DNA of 64,000 bases, from positions 54,649,612-54,713,611 of the forward strand of contig CM055095.1 in assembly GCA_029204225.1 (NCBI GenBank), in the 5' to 3' direction. Position numbers and translations under genes: made by a program. Of this stretch, positions 1-11,525 are shown one piece after another. The notes below the pieces were generated by a model. It searched no databases. It worked only from the letters and a program-made list of their open reading frames with translations, and was not told the DNA's origin. The stretch is from Diphasiastrum complanatum. Lineage: Eukaryota; Streptophyta; Lycopodiopsida; Lycopodiales; Lycopodiaceae. Every line of letters starts with the position of its first letter. The first letter of the stretch is position 1.

Positions 1-300
1 TCAATGTGCTTTGTCCAATGTTAAAGCAATGCGACTTTGTTTTTAAGTTTGAATAATTAGGGAGGCAGAAATGGACCAATAGGATTCAGAGGCTAGGGTC
101 CTCCTCTCTACTATAAAAAGGGACCAACTCAAGTTTCCTACACATGTACATATCTTCATTTCAATAAAGCAAATTGTTTCTCTTGTGAAATGGAATTATG
201 AATGTCCTTGCTCTCTATCACTTTTTTTCCATCTCTCGTGCTTTTATTGTGTTTGCCAATTGATTGATCTGATTGTTATTGGGATTGCATGTTTTTTATA
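1..300 (+). promoter_or_regulatory. LTR-like promoter fragment
   Basis: A TATA-type box (TATAAAAAG, 112-120) is followed about 45 bp later by an AATAAA-type signal and a T-rich leader. This spacing is typical of the U3-R part of a plant LTR. No terminal TG, primer site or coding sequence identifies the element, and the window starts inside it. Confidence 0.3.
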
Positions 301-1503
301 TTTTTTATGAGAGAGAAAGTGTAAGCTATCTTTATTGTGGATCTTAGTGTTAATGGATGTAGTGTTAATGCTTAGGGTTAATGGATGTTAGAGTTAGATC
401 TGGATCTTCCATTCATGCTAAAATCTGAATTATGCTATCACTCTCATGGAAACGAATCTACGCGTGACAACTAACTTCATCTCCTTGATGCTAGATTGAT
501 TAGATCTTGGGTTGAGGATAGGCAAGGAAAGAAACCCACTAAAAGGATGGACTAAGAATAGGCAAGTATTTGATGTAATTGCAATGACCACCTCATCTAC
601 CAAATGCACAATGAGATGCATTTGAACGATGAGAATGGATGTGGGAAAGTGCTTATCGATCAAACACGCTGCCTCGATGGAGCTTTGTCTTGCCACCTCA
701 ATGGATGCCAGCGGTATCTCCTTGGATGAAATGTATCTTCATAAGAAAGAAAAACAACAATGACATACGCATTAGTAAGATCATCACCTTGAATCACCCC
801 CCAAAAAAATGAGGTGAGTCATATGCGCATTCATCGTACCTCACCAAACCACTGATTTTGTATATTGCACTCCTTAACTCTTTGTCAAGAACCCTCTTAA
901 CACCAAGGGAAGCACAAACTGCATGCACACAAACAATTTGGTCATTGAGATACATATATGCACAATTAGATCATCATGAAATCATAGGACATGCTATAAA
1001 ATATAATCCACAATGTTGAGGTGGAAGCAACATCAAAAAACATGCCATGCCAACCTATAAAAATCTATGCCAGTCATGAGACTTAGTCCACTTAGCTTGT
1101 TGTCCCTTGTGAAGGCACCCTTTAGGCATCACATGTGTCCTATCGGAATTTGAAATGAGGTCTATTCCAAGGGTTGTTCCGACCTCCCCTTACATGTTTT
1201 TTTGAGCTTTCCAATGATAGATATGTGAATTTTATGATACCTTTGTGAAGCTTAGTTGTTTTTTTTAGCAAAATCTTCAATTGTGATGAGCAGTTCTATG
1301 ATTTCCCCATGAGGCTATAGTTGTATGAGTTTTTGTTATGAAATTGTTTTGCAGGTTTGTACGCCAATTTTTGGGCTCTAACAGTGTACTTGGCTTTTTT
1401 AGAAGATACATGCAAGTTGAGACCAACAAATCCATCAATAAAGGTTACTTTCACTCCAGCAAGACCTATGAAGTGACCTTAGTAAAACAATCAAAAGCAA
1501 AGA

Positions 1504-1506
<3 letters not shown>
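301..1506. other. Intergenic, no gene seen
   Basis: AT-rich sequence with no ORF resembling a known family. The short reading frames have low complexity and no recognisable motif. It includes a small run of related TTAATGGATGT words near 350-390. Confidence 0.5.
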
Positions 1507-1548
<42 letters not shown>

Positions 1549-2021
1549 TCATGCAATAGTTAAAGGTAACCAACACTCCCAATTCTAGGAAGGTGTGTAG
1601 CCCTTGTTTTCTTTTGTTAAAGGCATGGTTCAAATGTTTCTTGTTAGACGATAAGTTCCACAAGAAAGCCCAAACACCATAGGGAGGGTGCATGTGGTGA
1701 CATTCTGGAATAGGATATAATCGTACAGTTCGGGAGTTTTGATTAGCACTCTACTATGTTCTTTCTTTTTTTTCTCTTTGTGTGTGTTTAGGTTTTAGGG
1801 ATTAGGGTGTGTGTGTGCATGTATGCGTGTGTGTGTAAGTGTGATGCCACTCATTTATGTTTCATAATTACTAGTTCAGCTACCCTAATTCGTATTATCT
1901 TGATTTATGTTTCATGCTTACTAGTTCATGCTACTCTAAATTGTAGGATCTTAATTTACTCCAGTTACTTTAATTTGCAGGATCATAATTTATGTGTTAT
2001 GTATTAGTTATGTTTCATGCT

Positions 2022-2087
<66 letters not shown>

Positions 2088-3010
2088 ATGCAATAGTTAA
2101 AGGTAACCAACACTCCCAATTCTAGAAAGGTGTGGAGCCCTTGTTTTCTGCCGTTAGAGGCGTGGTTCAAATGTTTCTTGTTGTACGACAAGTTCCATAA
2201 GAAAGCCCAAACGTTGTAGGGAGAGAGCATGTGGTGACATTTTGGAATAGGATATAATCGTACGGTTCGGGAGTTTTGATTAGCACTCCACTATGTTCTT
2301 TTTTTTTTTTCTCTTCATGTGTGTTTGAGTTTTAGGTTTTAGGGTGCGTGTGTGCGTGTGTGTGTGTGCATGTAAGCATGATGCCACTCGTTTATGTTTC
2401 ATGATTACTAGTTCACGCTATTTTGATTTATGTTTCATGCTTACTAGTTCATGCTACTCTAAATTGTAGGATCTTAATTTACTCCAATTACTTTAATTTG
2501 TAGGATCATAATTTATGTGTTATGTATTAGTTATGTTTCATGCTTAGAGAGAGAGAGATCATGCAATAGTTAAAGGTAACCAACACTCCCAATTCTAGGA
2601 AGGTGTGTAGCCCTTGTTTTCTTTTCTTAAAGGCATGGTTCAAATGTTTCTTGTTGGACTATAAGTTCCACAAGAAAGCCCAAACGCCATAGGGAGGGTG
2701 CATGTGGTGACATTTTGGAATAGGATATAATCGTACAGTTCGGGAGTTTTGATTAGCACTCCACTATGTTTTTTTTTTTTTTCTCGTGTGTGTTTATGTT
2801 TTAGGGTTTAGGATGTGTGTGTGCGTGTGTGCGTGTGCTTGTAAGTGTGATGCCACTCGTTTATGTTTCATGATTGCTAGTTCATGCTACCCTAATTCGT
2901 ATTATCTTGATTTATGTTTCATGCTTACTAGTTCATACTACTCTAAATTGTAGGATCTTAATTTACTCATGTTACTTCAATTTGTAGGATCATAATTTAT
3001 GTGTTATGTG
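1507..3010. repeat. Three tandem ~0.5-kb units, each led by a (GA)n tract
   Basis: Units at about 1507-2021, 2022-2545 and 2546-3010 share nearly the same sequence: a GA microsatellite (41, 64 and 13 bp), then ATCATGCAATAGTTAAAGG, a TG-rich stretch and a repeated ATTTATGTTTCATGCTTA block. The third copy stops exactly where the copia zinc-knuckle code begins. The unit has no coding potential of its own. The very different GA lengths show that the microsatellite evolves faster than its carrier. Confidence 0.9.
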
Positions 3011-3015
3011 TAAAG

Positions 3016-3870
3016 TGTTTCTTTTGTGGTCATAAAGGAAACTTTGCATCCGAGTGCTACAAAAAGAAGAATGCCCAAGAGAAGGACAACCATGGAAACC
3101 TTGTGCTTGAGGAGGAGGATGAATGCAACTTATCTTTGATGGCTTCCTTGATACAAACATCTAATCATAACACATAGTGGATTGATAGTGGGACTAGCTC
3201 CCACATGACTCACCAAAAAGAGTATTTTTTTACTTTACTTTCTTACAATAATTCTAAGAAGTTTATCTTCACTGCAAGTGATCAAGAATGTGAGATTGTA
3301 GGAATTGGATCCATTCCATTGTGCCTTGGATCATCTAAGAAAGTAGATCTAGAGAATGTTCTTTATGTACCTTCTATTACAAAGAACTTGTTGAGTGTTG
3401 GACAACTTATGGATAGTGGATTAGATGTGCATTTCAAGCATGGAACATGTTTCATCTTGAAAAATGATAAATGTATTGCTAGTGGTCTTAAGCATGGAAG
3501 GTTATTCAAATTTGATGCTAATGTGAAGTGTGAACATGGCAAGGGAGGAGCTCACTCAAGTGGAAATATTGTGGCACAAGAGGTTAGGCCATCTAGTAAC
3601 TTCAAAGCTATGGAGACCATGGTGACAAAGGAGCTTGCAATTGGACTACGCAAAGCCATATCCAAACGTGGCAAGCTTTGTGAAGCTTGTGGACTCTCCA
3701 AATCTCATAAGCAACCTTTCAAGATATCTTTGACAAGATCTAACTCTCCTCTTGATAGTTTATACACTCGGATGTTCATTCATTTTCACATGAATCTAAT
3801 GGTGGATCTCTTATGTATGTCACTTTTATTGATGATAAATCAACATACTCTTTGCTTTACCCCTTTCTAA
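3016..3870 (+). pseudogene. Copia 1 gag C-terminus, protease and pre-integrase
   Basis: The zinc knuckle is at 3016-3057 with Cys, Cys and Cys in place, but the canonical His is Asn, so the CCHC finger is damaged. An in-frame TAG (3175-3177) precedes the aspartic protease motif WIDSGTSSHMT at 3178. Then come the usual protease tail (LYVPSITKNLLSVGQL) and a CxxC pre-integrase pair (CEACGLSKSHKQPF) ahead of the integrase. The frame is lost near 3770, just before the first catalytic Asp region (HSDV in the shifted frame). It would have encoded RNA binding and polyprotein cleavage in the particle. Confidence 0.85.
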
Positions 3871-4642
3871 GAAAAGTAAAGTATTTGAGTCCTCTGTAAA
3901 GTTCAAAACTCCTGTGGAAAAGCAACTTAATGCTAGCTTGAAAGTCGTAAGATGTAATAATGTAGGGGAGTACATATCCAATAGGATGAAAGAGTTTTGT
4001 GAAACTAATGGCATTAGGAGAGAGTTTACATGCACATACACTCCTCAACAAAATGGAGTGGCCAAGAGAAAAAATAGAACACTATGTGAATGTGCTAAAG
4101 CATTGAGATTAGATGCATCTCTTCCTATTTCTTTTTGGGAAGCTATTTTATGTGCAAACTTTCTATGTAATAGAATGGCTAATAGTGTCATTTAAGGACT
4201 CACACCTTTTGAAGCATTGTATGGCAAAAAGCCAAATCTTAGTGATTTGAAAGTTTTTGGATGTTCTTGTTATGTACACATTCCTTTGGAAGTAAGGAAG
4301 AAGGAAGATGCTACTTCATTCAAAGGCATCTTTGTTGGTTATAGTGAAAATAGTAAAGCTTATAAGATATTTGATCCTATTACTAAAAAAGTTGTTGTAA
4401 GTAGAGATGTACTTTTTGATGAATCTTTCAATGTCAAAGAGAAGGTGCTTTCCAAAAACTCTCATCTTATCAATGATCATGCTATGGCCAAGGAGGAGCT
4501 TCAAGGAGTTGAAGACCAAGAGGATCTTGCTCAAGATTCAAAGGAGCCAAGAAGATCAACAAGGGTGAGGTCCGATCCATCAAGGCTTACTTATAGTGAC
4601 AAAGGAAAGATTCTCAACTTCACACGTCTTATTCTTTCTTGA
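3871..4642 (+). pseudogene. Copia 1 integrase core and C-terminal part
   Basis: The DDE integrase core is recognisable from TYTPQQNGVA and the flanking WEAI..FLCNRMAN block, then the copia-specific KVFGCSCYVHIP and FKGIFVGYS segments. The second catalytic Asp (normally in RTDNGGEY) is Asn at 3956-3958. The catalytic Glu of NGVAERK is Lys at 4064-4066. A TAA at about 4193 and other stops break the frame. With both residues gone it could not catalyse strand transfer even if translated. Confidence 0.88.
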
Positions 4643-5385
4643 CTACTATGCTTGAAGAACCAACATGTTTTGAAGAAACAATTAAGTCTCAAAGTTGGAA
4701 GAATGCTATGCAAGTTGAGTTTGATGCTTTGTTGGAAAATCAAACTTGGGATCTTGTTGATCTACCTTATGGAAAGAAGCCTCTTACTTGTAAATGGATA
4801 TATAGATTGAAATATAATCAAGATGGTTCCATTCATTAGTATAAAGCTAGACTTGTAGCAAAAGGATTTTTGAAAAGCATAGATTATGATGAAACCTTTG
4901 CTCTTGTTGCAAAGCTTGTTACCATTAGATTGATTACATGTCCTACTTCTTTCAAGTGGGAGCCCTTTCAACTTGATGTGACAAATGCTTTCTTGAATGG
5001 ATTCTTGGAAGAGGAAATTAACATGTGCCAACCCGAGGGCTTCATCAAAGATGGAGAAGAAGACAAGGTGTGCTTTTTGAAGAAGAGTCTTTGTGGACTC
5101 AAGCAAGCACCTAGAGCTTGGTACTCTAGGTTGCATTCTTATCTTATTTTCATTGGATTTTTTGTAAGTTGTTATGAACCATAGTTGTACTACAAATATA
5201 ATGATGGAAAGATCATCATTTCAGTTTTATATGTTGATGATATAATTCTCACAGGAAATGATCTTGATGGCATTACAGATGTAAAAATTTCCTTGTCTAG
5301 TGAATCTAAGATGGTAGATCTAGGACTTCTAAAGGTCATACTTGGATTAGAAGTCACTGGATGTAATTCCATGCATTTATTGTGA
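4639..5385 (+). pseudogene. Copia 1 reverse transcriptase
   Basis: The RT (RVT_2) domain starts in SQSWKNAMQVEFDALLENQ and runs through CKWIYRLKY, the KARLVAKGF block, the DVTNAFLNG active-site Asp, SLCGLKQAPRAWY and the YVDD box (5230-5241). The catalytic Asp residues are all present, but TAG stops at about 4838 and 5182 cut the frame. After LGLEVTG the sequence jumps to RNase H, so the connection domain is deleted. Confidence 0.9.
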
Positions 5386-5386
5386 C

Positions 5387-5640
5387 AATCAAACAGCCCA
5401 ACAACTTGCCAACAATCTGATCTTCCATGTTCGAACCAAGCACATTTAGATTTCACACCATTTTGTGAGAGAGAAAGTGCAAGCAAAGGAGGTTAAGCTC
5501 ATTCACGTTTCATCTTTAGATTGTATTGCTGATATACTTAGTAAGCCATTGGCAAAGGATCCATTTGTAAAATTAAGATTAGCACTTGAAGTTGTAGATA
5601 GATGCATGCTAGATTTTGAGGAGTGTGAAAATGTCAAAAT
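5387..5640 (+). pseudogene. Copia 1 RNase H, C-terminal half
   Basis: It begins at YCDNQTAQQLANN and continues through FHVRTKHI, an in-frame TAG, HHFVREKV and the CIADILSKPLAKDPF ending typical of copia RNase H. The N-terminal half, with SLSSTEAEY, is absent because of the upstream deletion. The frame meets the opposite-strand gag near 5640. Confidence 0.85.
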
Positions 5641-6145
5641 CATGCTTGATCTACACCAAATCCATGTAATCCATTCAAAATGATTTGAACTAACTCATTG
5701 TCTTGGATCTTATCACCTATAGAAGATAACTCTCTATTCAAAGATTTGATCCTGAGAACATATTCTTGGGCACTTTCATTACTTCCTTTCATGCTACTTC
5801 CTTTCATGCTTTGAAGTATTTCACTTCTTAAATTATTCTTGAAGTATTTTTGGATTCATAAATAGATTTTAGTAAATCCCATTCCTCATTAGATGAGGTA
5901 CAAGATGAGATTTCTTTTAATAGGTCATTACTTACATTCATCTTTAAGCAATGTAATGCCAATCTAGGTCTCTTCTTGTACTTTACTAAATCTTGACTAC
6001 CTTGAGGTTCTTCTTCCACATCAAGGACAATGTCATAAAGATCATGAAGTACTAACAAAGAATCCATTTGAACTTTCCAAATAGCATAATTAGTGGATGT
6101 GATCCTTTCATTGGCGTCAAGCAAAATACCACCCACTGATGCCAT
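5640..6145 (-). pseudogene. Copia gag N-terminus (separate element)
   Basis: Read from 6145 leftwards it starts MASVGGILLDANER and contains the gag signature NYAIWKVQMDSLL, then EEWDLLKSIYE. After a frameshift near 5830 it continues with QEYVLRIKSLNREL and LVQIILNGL, a normal gag capsid order. It stops abruptly near 5640, where the plus-strand RNase H ends, so two copia fragments are joined tail to tail. A tandem CTTCCTTTCATGCT duplication lies near 5787-5815. Confidence 0.85.
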
Positions 6146-6771
6146 TTTTAGTGAAAAAGCACTTGAAACTTAGTTGGTTTCACCTAGAGTGTATCATTTG
6201 ATTTGAGATCTAGTGGCTAAAATGGCCAAAATCTAGTGTTCTAGCTATATGCCACATGACACCTTTTTATTTGTAGAATGTGCTACACCTTGAGTTTAGG
6301 ATTGATCTTCCATGTGTAGAGGTCTGCTCACACATGTGGAAAAATCAGTAGAAGTCAACTTTAGGTTGTAGAATATTTTTGTCTAAGTTCCCATATGTTA
6401 GGGAAATTGCCCAAAATCAAGGAGGTGCCTTAAATCATGGAAGTCAGGGACCATGTGCCAAGTTTGATGTGATTGATGGGGATCCTTAGGTGACTAGGCA
6501 CCCTCACACGTGCCAGATATGATGAATCAGCAGCAGCTCGAGATCCCACTCATGTATATATAGAGCCTCATTTGGCCATAATCAACAAGCAAGCTAAATC
6601 TTGGTTTTGGAGCATTTCTTGAGTTATCTCTCTATTTGTCTTGTGTTTTTATGCATTTATTGGTTTCTAAGCTTAGTGTACTTCATTCTCTTCTGGTTGT
6701 CCATACTCTAACAAGTTTTCACACGTGTGAAACCAGCAGGCATTATTTTTTATCAACATTGATTGTTCTTG
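6146..6771. other. LTR-like stretch with TATA box
   Basis: This lies upstream of the minus-strand gag, where its LTR and primer site should be. A TATATATAG box at 6555-6563 works on either strand because it is nearly palindromic. Pairs of CACATGTGTGA-like words occur. No clean primer-binding site or LTR ends could be found, so assignment to the gag is by position only. Confidence 0.35.
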
Positions 6772-7044
6772 TTAGATTTGTTGATGTAGATTTGATCTAA
6801 AGCTATCTAATCTTGTGTAGATTGTCACTAAGTTGAACAAACTTTCTAGTATTGTAAGGCTTATAGGACTGGAAGCAATCTGAGTGATTCCATAATCAAG
6901 AAACCAAGGATTGTCACCTTGTGCTTTTTGATGATTGATCATGAATACATCTTTATCCACACATTGACTGGGGGCATGAGTTGTCTCTGCAGCTGCATTC
7001 ACTTGCTCGGAGCAAAGTCGCAACACAAATTTTCTTGTTAACAC
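6772..7044 (-). pseudogene. Possible copia protease fragment
   Basis: The minus-strand frame contains NPWFLDYGITQIASSP, which resembles the copia protease entry WILDSGATDHI with Ser replaced by Tyr. Upstream residues show no zinc knuckle. Length and position would fit the degraded minus-strand element, but the match is short and could be chance. Confidence 0.3.
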
Positions 7045-7690
7045 TAGATGTTGACTTAGATGAGAGTCTATCCATACAATCTAACGAAGAAAATGAGTCA
7101 TCAACTTCATCAACCGAAAAGAGAGTCTTGACAAGCACTAAGTTGAGAGGAGCTAGTGAACTCCATGGAATTTGAATTGTAAAAAAATAATATAAAAAAT
7201 ATTGTCAGTGTTTTAAATTTTTTCTGGATTTCGCATATAATGCATCAGATATATCCTATGAGTTATATTTGAAACGTTAATCTAGATTATTAAAATCATA
7301 AATATTAAAGTGTTTTGTTTACATGATGGACATCTTCAATTTTCTAGGTTTAATTGAAAAGTTTTATTTTTAAGAAATGCATGTGTTTGTATTGATATTT
7401 TTTTTTGAAGTTTGAGAAATATTACTCAAAAAGCATGTTTCTGGGCAAGATTTACAAAATTGTTAAATGGCTAATCCCTTTTAGGATTTTGACTAGTTTC
7501 AAAAGATTTTTATCTCTCAATATTGTCGTTGTCATCCTAGTTAAACGCTAACCACATTATTTGAATTACGCTAATTCACAACATAAATAACATAAAACAA
7601 AGGTCCATGACATTATCTCCAATTAAAGTAGAGGATGTTTCTACATCCCATATTATCATAAAAGTTGTTTAATTATTAGAGAATCTTAAA
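7045..7690. other. Intergenic, no gene seen
   Basis: AT-rich sequence without coding motifs, tandem repeats or LTR ends that I can recognise. Confidence 0.5.
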
Positions 7691-7942
7691 AGGTCAACAA
7701 ACAAGCTTATGTTTGGGGGAACCATCCAAAATTGGAGGGAAACCCAACTTTATTCACTAACTTAACATTTAAGCCCTGTGACATTAAAAGTCCCGCAAAA
7801 AGGCCTAAAGTCCTTTTATTGACTTTCAACTAATCAAATCTCTATGTGATCATCGGGTTGGACTTACACACGTAGGGTGCCAAATCCCTCTCACTTATTA
7901 ACTAGGGTTAGAATTGCCTTGGGATCCGCAAACCCTCTAACA
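7690..7942 (-). mobile_element. Putative 3' LTR of the minus-strand gypsy element
   Basis: On the minus strand a purine tract GGTGGGGGATA (7944-7954) is followed by TGTTAGAGGGTTTGCGG, as expected for a polypurine tract and LTR start. It lies downstream of the gypsy RNase H on the same strand. The far LTR end is not defined. Confidence 0.4.
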
Positions 7943-8521
7943 GTATCCCCCACCAAAACTGGTGGCGGTCCCACGACACCTGCCTCAATGCTTGAATCTT
8001 GTAGAATGTTGTGGTGATGAAGTTGGAAAAAAGTGATTATTCATATGCAAAATAAAATTGCCTGCTATAGGAAAAACGTAGATATAGGTTCGCTTACGTA
8101 AAATCTGATGTTTTATTTGTTGATGATTAACAAGAACATGAACTTGCCAGATTCTCAATAGCCATATAGCTCTGGTGGCCATTCTTGATAACCTTGTTCA
8201 TTGAAAAATGGGTAGCCGACATCATCCAGAAAAGGATTTTAATGCTGATTTTGATTCTCGTAGATAGGTGCACATGGCATTGTTGAAGCTTCTCTCAATT
8301 AGTAATGTGAATATGACATGCTTGCTTGACTGCGTTGTCTGTCTAGATATTCATGAAATGCCTGAACCTGAATACTCTCTTTAGCCATCAGCTTTACAAA
8401 TTGAGTACAAGGTGTTGACAATATTGGTGCTGGCTCTTGTTGTATGAATAGTTTTTCTCTGGATCTGTAAGTTGTCTGCTTGCAAATCTCGTATTGGATA
8501 GTCCTTCTTATATTCACCTGG

Positions 8522-8806
8522 CTACATCAAGACTGATCCAATTGCATATTTTGAGACATCAGTTTGAACATGAAACTCAATCGTTTCTAATTTTTCAAAG
8601 GCTTCTAATGCCTCTACTGTCCAAATAGGAACAATAGTCAATTTGTATATAGGTCTTGCTGAATCTGCAAAAAAGATAATAGCAATTTGATAGTAGTTCG
8701 CATGACCTATGAACACATAAACTCCACAAATTGTTGTTGGCAGTGGCAATTCCACAATAACCTTGATTTTAGAATAATTTGTGGCAATGCCATGTCTTGA
8801 TATCAC
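8522..8806 (-). pseudogene. Gypsy RT thumb and start of RNase H
   Basis: The frame has KIKVIVELPLPTTI and FIGHANYYQ, matching the gypsy motif IKAIxELPPPTNVxxVRSFLGHANYY. It is followed by ALEAFEKL and the RNase H opening FHVQTDVSKYAIGSVLM, where the first catalytic Asp (TDxS) is kept. RNase H is not continued beyond this. Confidence 0.85.
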
Positions 8807-8839
8807 ATGTCCAAGAACAACTCTGTGGAAAATCCATAT

Positions 8840-9115
8840 CTAGTATTTTTCTGGATTTAGGAAAATTTGATACTTGCGACATTGTTCAAATACTTTCTGC
8901 AATCGATCCAAGCGGTCTGTATCTATGCTATGGACTCCAAGGTCATCTAAGTAAATTTCAAGGAATTTTTGCAGGTAATCTTTAAAAGCAAATTGCATTA
9001 CTCTTTGGAACGAACTTGGTGCATTACAGAGTCCAAATGACATTACTTTGTAAGCATAGGTGTCCCATTCTGTTGCAAAAGCTGTTTTGTGGTGATCTGT
9101 AGGTGCAATCTCCAA
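8840..9115 (-). pseudogene. Gypsy reverse transcriptase palm
   Basis: It starts EIAPTDHHKTAFATEWDTY, then VMSFGLCNAPSSFQRVM and IYLDDLGVHS. The YLDD catalytic box is RC 8942-8953. All of this is diagnostic for Ty3/gypsy RT. The upstream finger domain is missing: the frame joins directly to the protease-linker text near 9115, so an internal deletion removed the first catalytic Asp. Confidence 0.9.
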
Positions 9116-9664
9116 ACTACATTTAGCACATTCAATGGAAAAGTAATCAGTGTATTTAGGGTTCGATCCAATAATGAAATCTCGCTCAAATCTGATTGAT
9201 TATCTTGTTGACACATATATCCTGCTATACAGTCAATCATTGCAAGAGCTTCATTCCAGTTGACAGTATTGGTTTGAGAGTCATAATGAACTCCCAAATT
9301 TTTTACTGGTCGGTCACAAGTATGATCCGTTGTTGATGAATCATCATCCTCTTTTTGAACCACTGGTTTGATAGTCCAAGTTATATGTTCAACCTTGACT
9401 GCACGTTCACAATTTTCAAAAGTGATTTTCCTGGTACCCCAGTTATGAATTACTTGCGCAACTCGTAACCATGGGCGTTCCAATAGGACTTGGTAGACAT
9501 TTGGTGCTTTTAGTAAGTCCATTACTACGAAAGTAATGATGAACCTGTACTCTGGCAATTCTGAGAAGTATATCTTCAACCATTCTCCGCAAACGAACTG
9601 TCGTTTGATCAGCTAAATGGAAAAAGTCGCATGTTTTATCTTTGTAAGGTCCCATTTTGCACAT
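9116..9664 (-). pseudogene. Gypsy aspartic protease and linker
   Basis: The frame reads CDFFHLADQTTVR, FVVMDLLKAPNVYQVLL, RPWLRVAQVIHNWG and KITFENCERAVKV, the conserved retropepsin-like C-terminal part of plant gypsy polyproteins (family form: LLGRPWLR). A frameshift near 9560 separates the first motif from the rest. The stretch after it, with DCIAGYMCQQDNQ, is the variable linker before RT. Confidence 0.8.
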
Positions 9665-9703
9665 AGCTTTGTAGAAATCAGGTTAACTTCTGACCCCCAT
9701 CTA

Positions 9704-10057
9704 TCACGGTTGTTTCATTAGGAAATTGTCTATGTTGTATCGACAGAGTGATATTTTTTTGTTCATTTTCTCAAGTTGCTCTGACATGGAGTACTTCATT
9801 AGATTCTTCAAATTCGGCACAAAAAAAAGTGGCTCTTGATGGACTTCTGGTTCAGCTTGAGTTAACTTTTGTGGTAATACTTCTTTTGCTTTTGGCACCA
9901 ACTTCAAGAACTCTCCCAACGAAATATTGATCTTACTAGACAACATATTCATGAGCAGTTTTGTTTGCGGTGCTTCCGGTTCAGTCATCTCGAAGGGTTC
10001 TTCATGATAATGCAATTGAGCATTCATATCTGTACGTGGATTATTCGGTGGTTGCAC
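9704..10057 (-). pseudogene. Gypsy gag-pol junction region
   Basis: Contains INISLGEFLKLVPKAKE, the segment seen just upstream of the protease in many plant gypsy polyproteins, followed by a Glu/Pro-rich linker. The zinc knuckle is not visible. Same strand and order as the downstream protease. Confidence 0.65.
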
Positions 10058-10169
10058 TGGTGAAGAATGAACTGTGGCTGTTTCCTAGCAGCTTCAAGCT
10101 CCTCTTCCTCTTGCAAATGTTTAATCCACTGCCTCATATCCTAATATCTTCTCTTTTCTACATGAAGAT

Positions 10170-10550
10170 TTGGATAGACTCCAGATGTTCTCAACATTAC
10201 AACTCTCGGCCTATGAACAATCCGCAACTGCAATTTCGAAATCCCAATTCGTCAAGGTTTTCTCGCTTTGGAAACACTTGGAGTACCTCTCATCAACCAA
10301 TTTGCAAAACTTTTGCAAACGCAGAGTTCATTCAGAGTCTGAGTGTCACACAAAGATGCGATCTCAACAATCACACAATTGTACTCGCAATCAAGCGAAT
10401 CTATTCACAACTGGTGATGAACAAGAAGCAACTGAATCTTCTACTAATGAAATGTCCGCTCTACACCTATTTGTGGCCAATGCCACTTCCTCATGTGATT
10501 CAAATACATGGTACCTTGATAAGGTGCCACTCATAACATGACTGGTTCTC
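10170..10550 (+). pseudogene. Copia 2 gag C-terminus and protease start
   Basis: A half zinc knuckle (CKRRVHSESEC) lacks the first Cys, which is occupied by Gln. The frame goes on to NLFTTGDEQE and SNTWYLD, the usual approach to the protease. One base is lost after YLD: the shifted frame immediately reads GATHNMT, completing the active site. The open frame ends at 10,541. Confidence 0.8.
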
Positions 10551-11500
10551 TTAGAGAAAGTAGAGTGTAGTAGAGAGCATTATTCCACTTGTAATTTGTG
10601 AAATGTGAAAATTCCACTAGGATGCCACCTAAGGAGCTCTCTTGCTTATTTAAGAGACTCTCTCTTTGTGAAGAGGAGCTTTTTGTGTATTGTATCAACT
10701 CCATGATGAAATGAGAAGAGCCTCCACGAGTTAGGTGCATCCATTGAGCTCCTTGATCATGCTTGTTTCTTGAGTGATGCATTCATGATCTTGCCCTTCC
10801 CTCCTTTGTGTGTGGTTGTGGATTGTAGAGTGGATTAGATTTCATGATTTCCTAGAGTGGATTAGTTTTCATTTCTTGTTTGTGGATTAATGTAGGAATT
10901 AGCATTCAGGTAAACTAAATAGGCTGGGTTGTGGTGTAGTTCTTGCATATCTTCTTACAACCCTGTTCTTGATGTTCTTGGGATGTCCAAGAATCAAAAG
11001 ACTAGTTGGTTTCCTGATTCTTGGACGTCTAAATGATGTAGATTAGTTCTTGTTTCTTGTTTTGTCGATTTATACAAGTATATTAGTGTTTAGGATCTGA
11101 TTTCAGTTCATTTTACAGCAAAGTAGAAGTAGATTTCATGGTTGTTCACCAGGACTGCATGCTGATCATTTGGTTGAACGTTTTGGTTACATGATGGTTT
11201 GATTGCATGTGACACGGTTTAAGAGAGATAGGTCTGAGTTGTCCTCTGACAAGCAGGACAAAATACTATAATGATAACCAGTCCCCTCTGTCTGAGCTTG
11301 GACTCTGAAACAAGAAAATAATCTGAACAAGTGCCCACAGTTTCTACTGACAAGCAGAGCACAAACTCAACCTACAAGCAAGAAGAAGTAAGTAGAAAAC
11401 GAGTAGACAGATCCTTCCAAGCAGAGGATCTGTCAACAATCATAGAATGGCACATCACTAGAATTCTATCATTCGTATTGCCTCATCAAAGCCATTAGAT
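10551..11500. mobile_element. LTR-like insertion in copia 2
   Basis: This non-coding segment separates the protease from the pre-integrase domain of copia 2, so it is an insertion or replacement. It has a TATA-like TTATTTAAG at about 10,646, followed by a leader-like stretch, as in an LTR. A short hairpin (ACAGATCC ... GGATCTGT) lies near 11,408-11,434. I could not find target-site duplications or a primer site. Confidence 0.45.
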
Positions 11501-11525
11501 CTATAGGACATACCATACAACTAAA

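Larger units (their letters stand above)
3011..5640 (+). mobile_element. Copia element 1 (internal region, 5' truncated)
   Basis: Ty1/copia domain order is kept: zinc knuckle, protease, integrase, reverse transcriptase, RNase H. The 5' LTR and most of gag are missing, replaced by the triplicated repeat. The 3' end abuts a copia gag on the opposite strand near 5640. Several in-frame stops and a deletion between RT and RNase H mark it as dead. Confidence 0.92.
7943..10057 (-). mobile_element. Ty3/gypsy element, internal region (decayed)
   Basis: Reading right to left the order is gag-pol junction, retropepsin, RT, thumb and RNase H, the gypsy order. Fingers and part of the palm of RT are deleted, and integrase is not visible between 8000 and 8500. 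Its right side abuts copia 2 near 10,060-10,170. Confidence 0.85.

Noticed and set aside
9961-10536. 191-codon plus-strand ORF
   Set aside because: Its first part is antisense to the gypsy gag-pol junction; the true copia frame is the overlapping one from 10,170.
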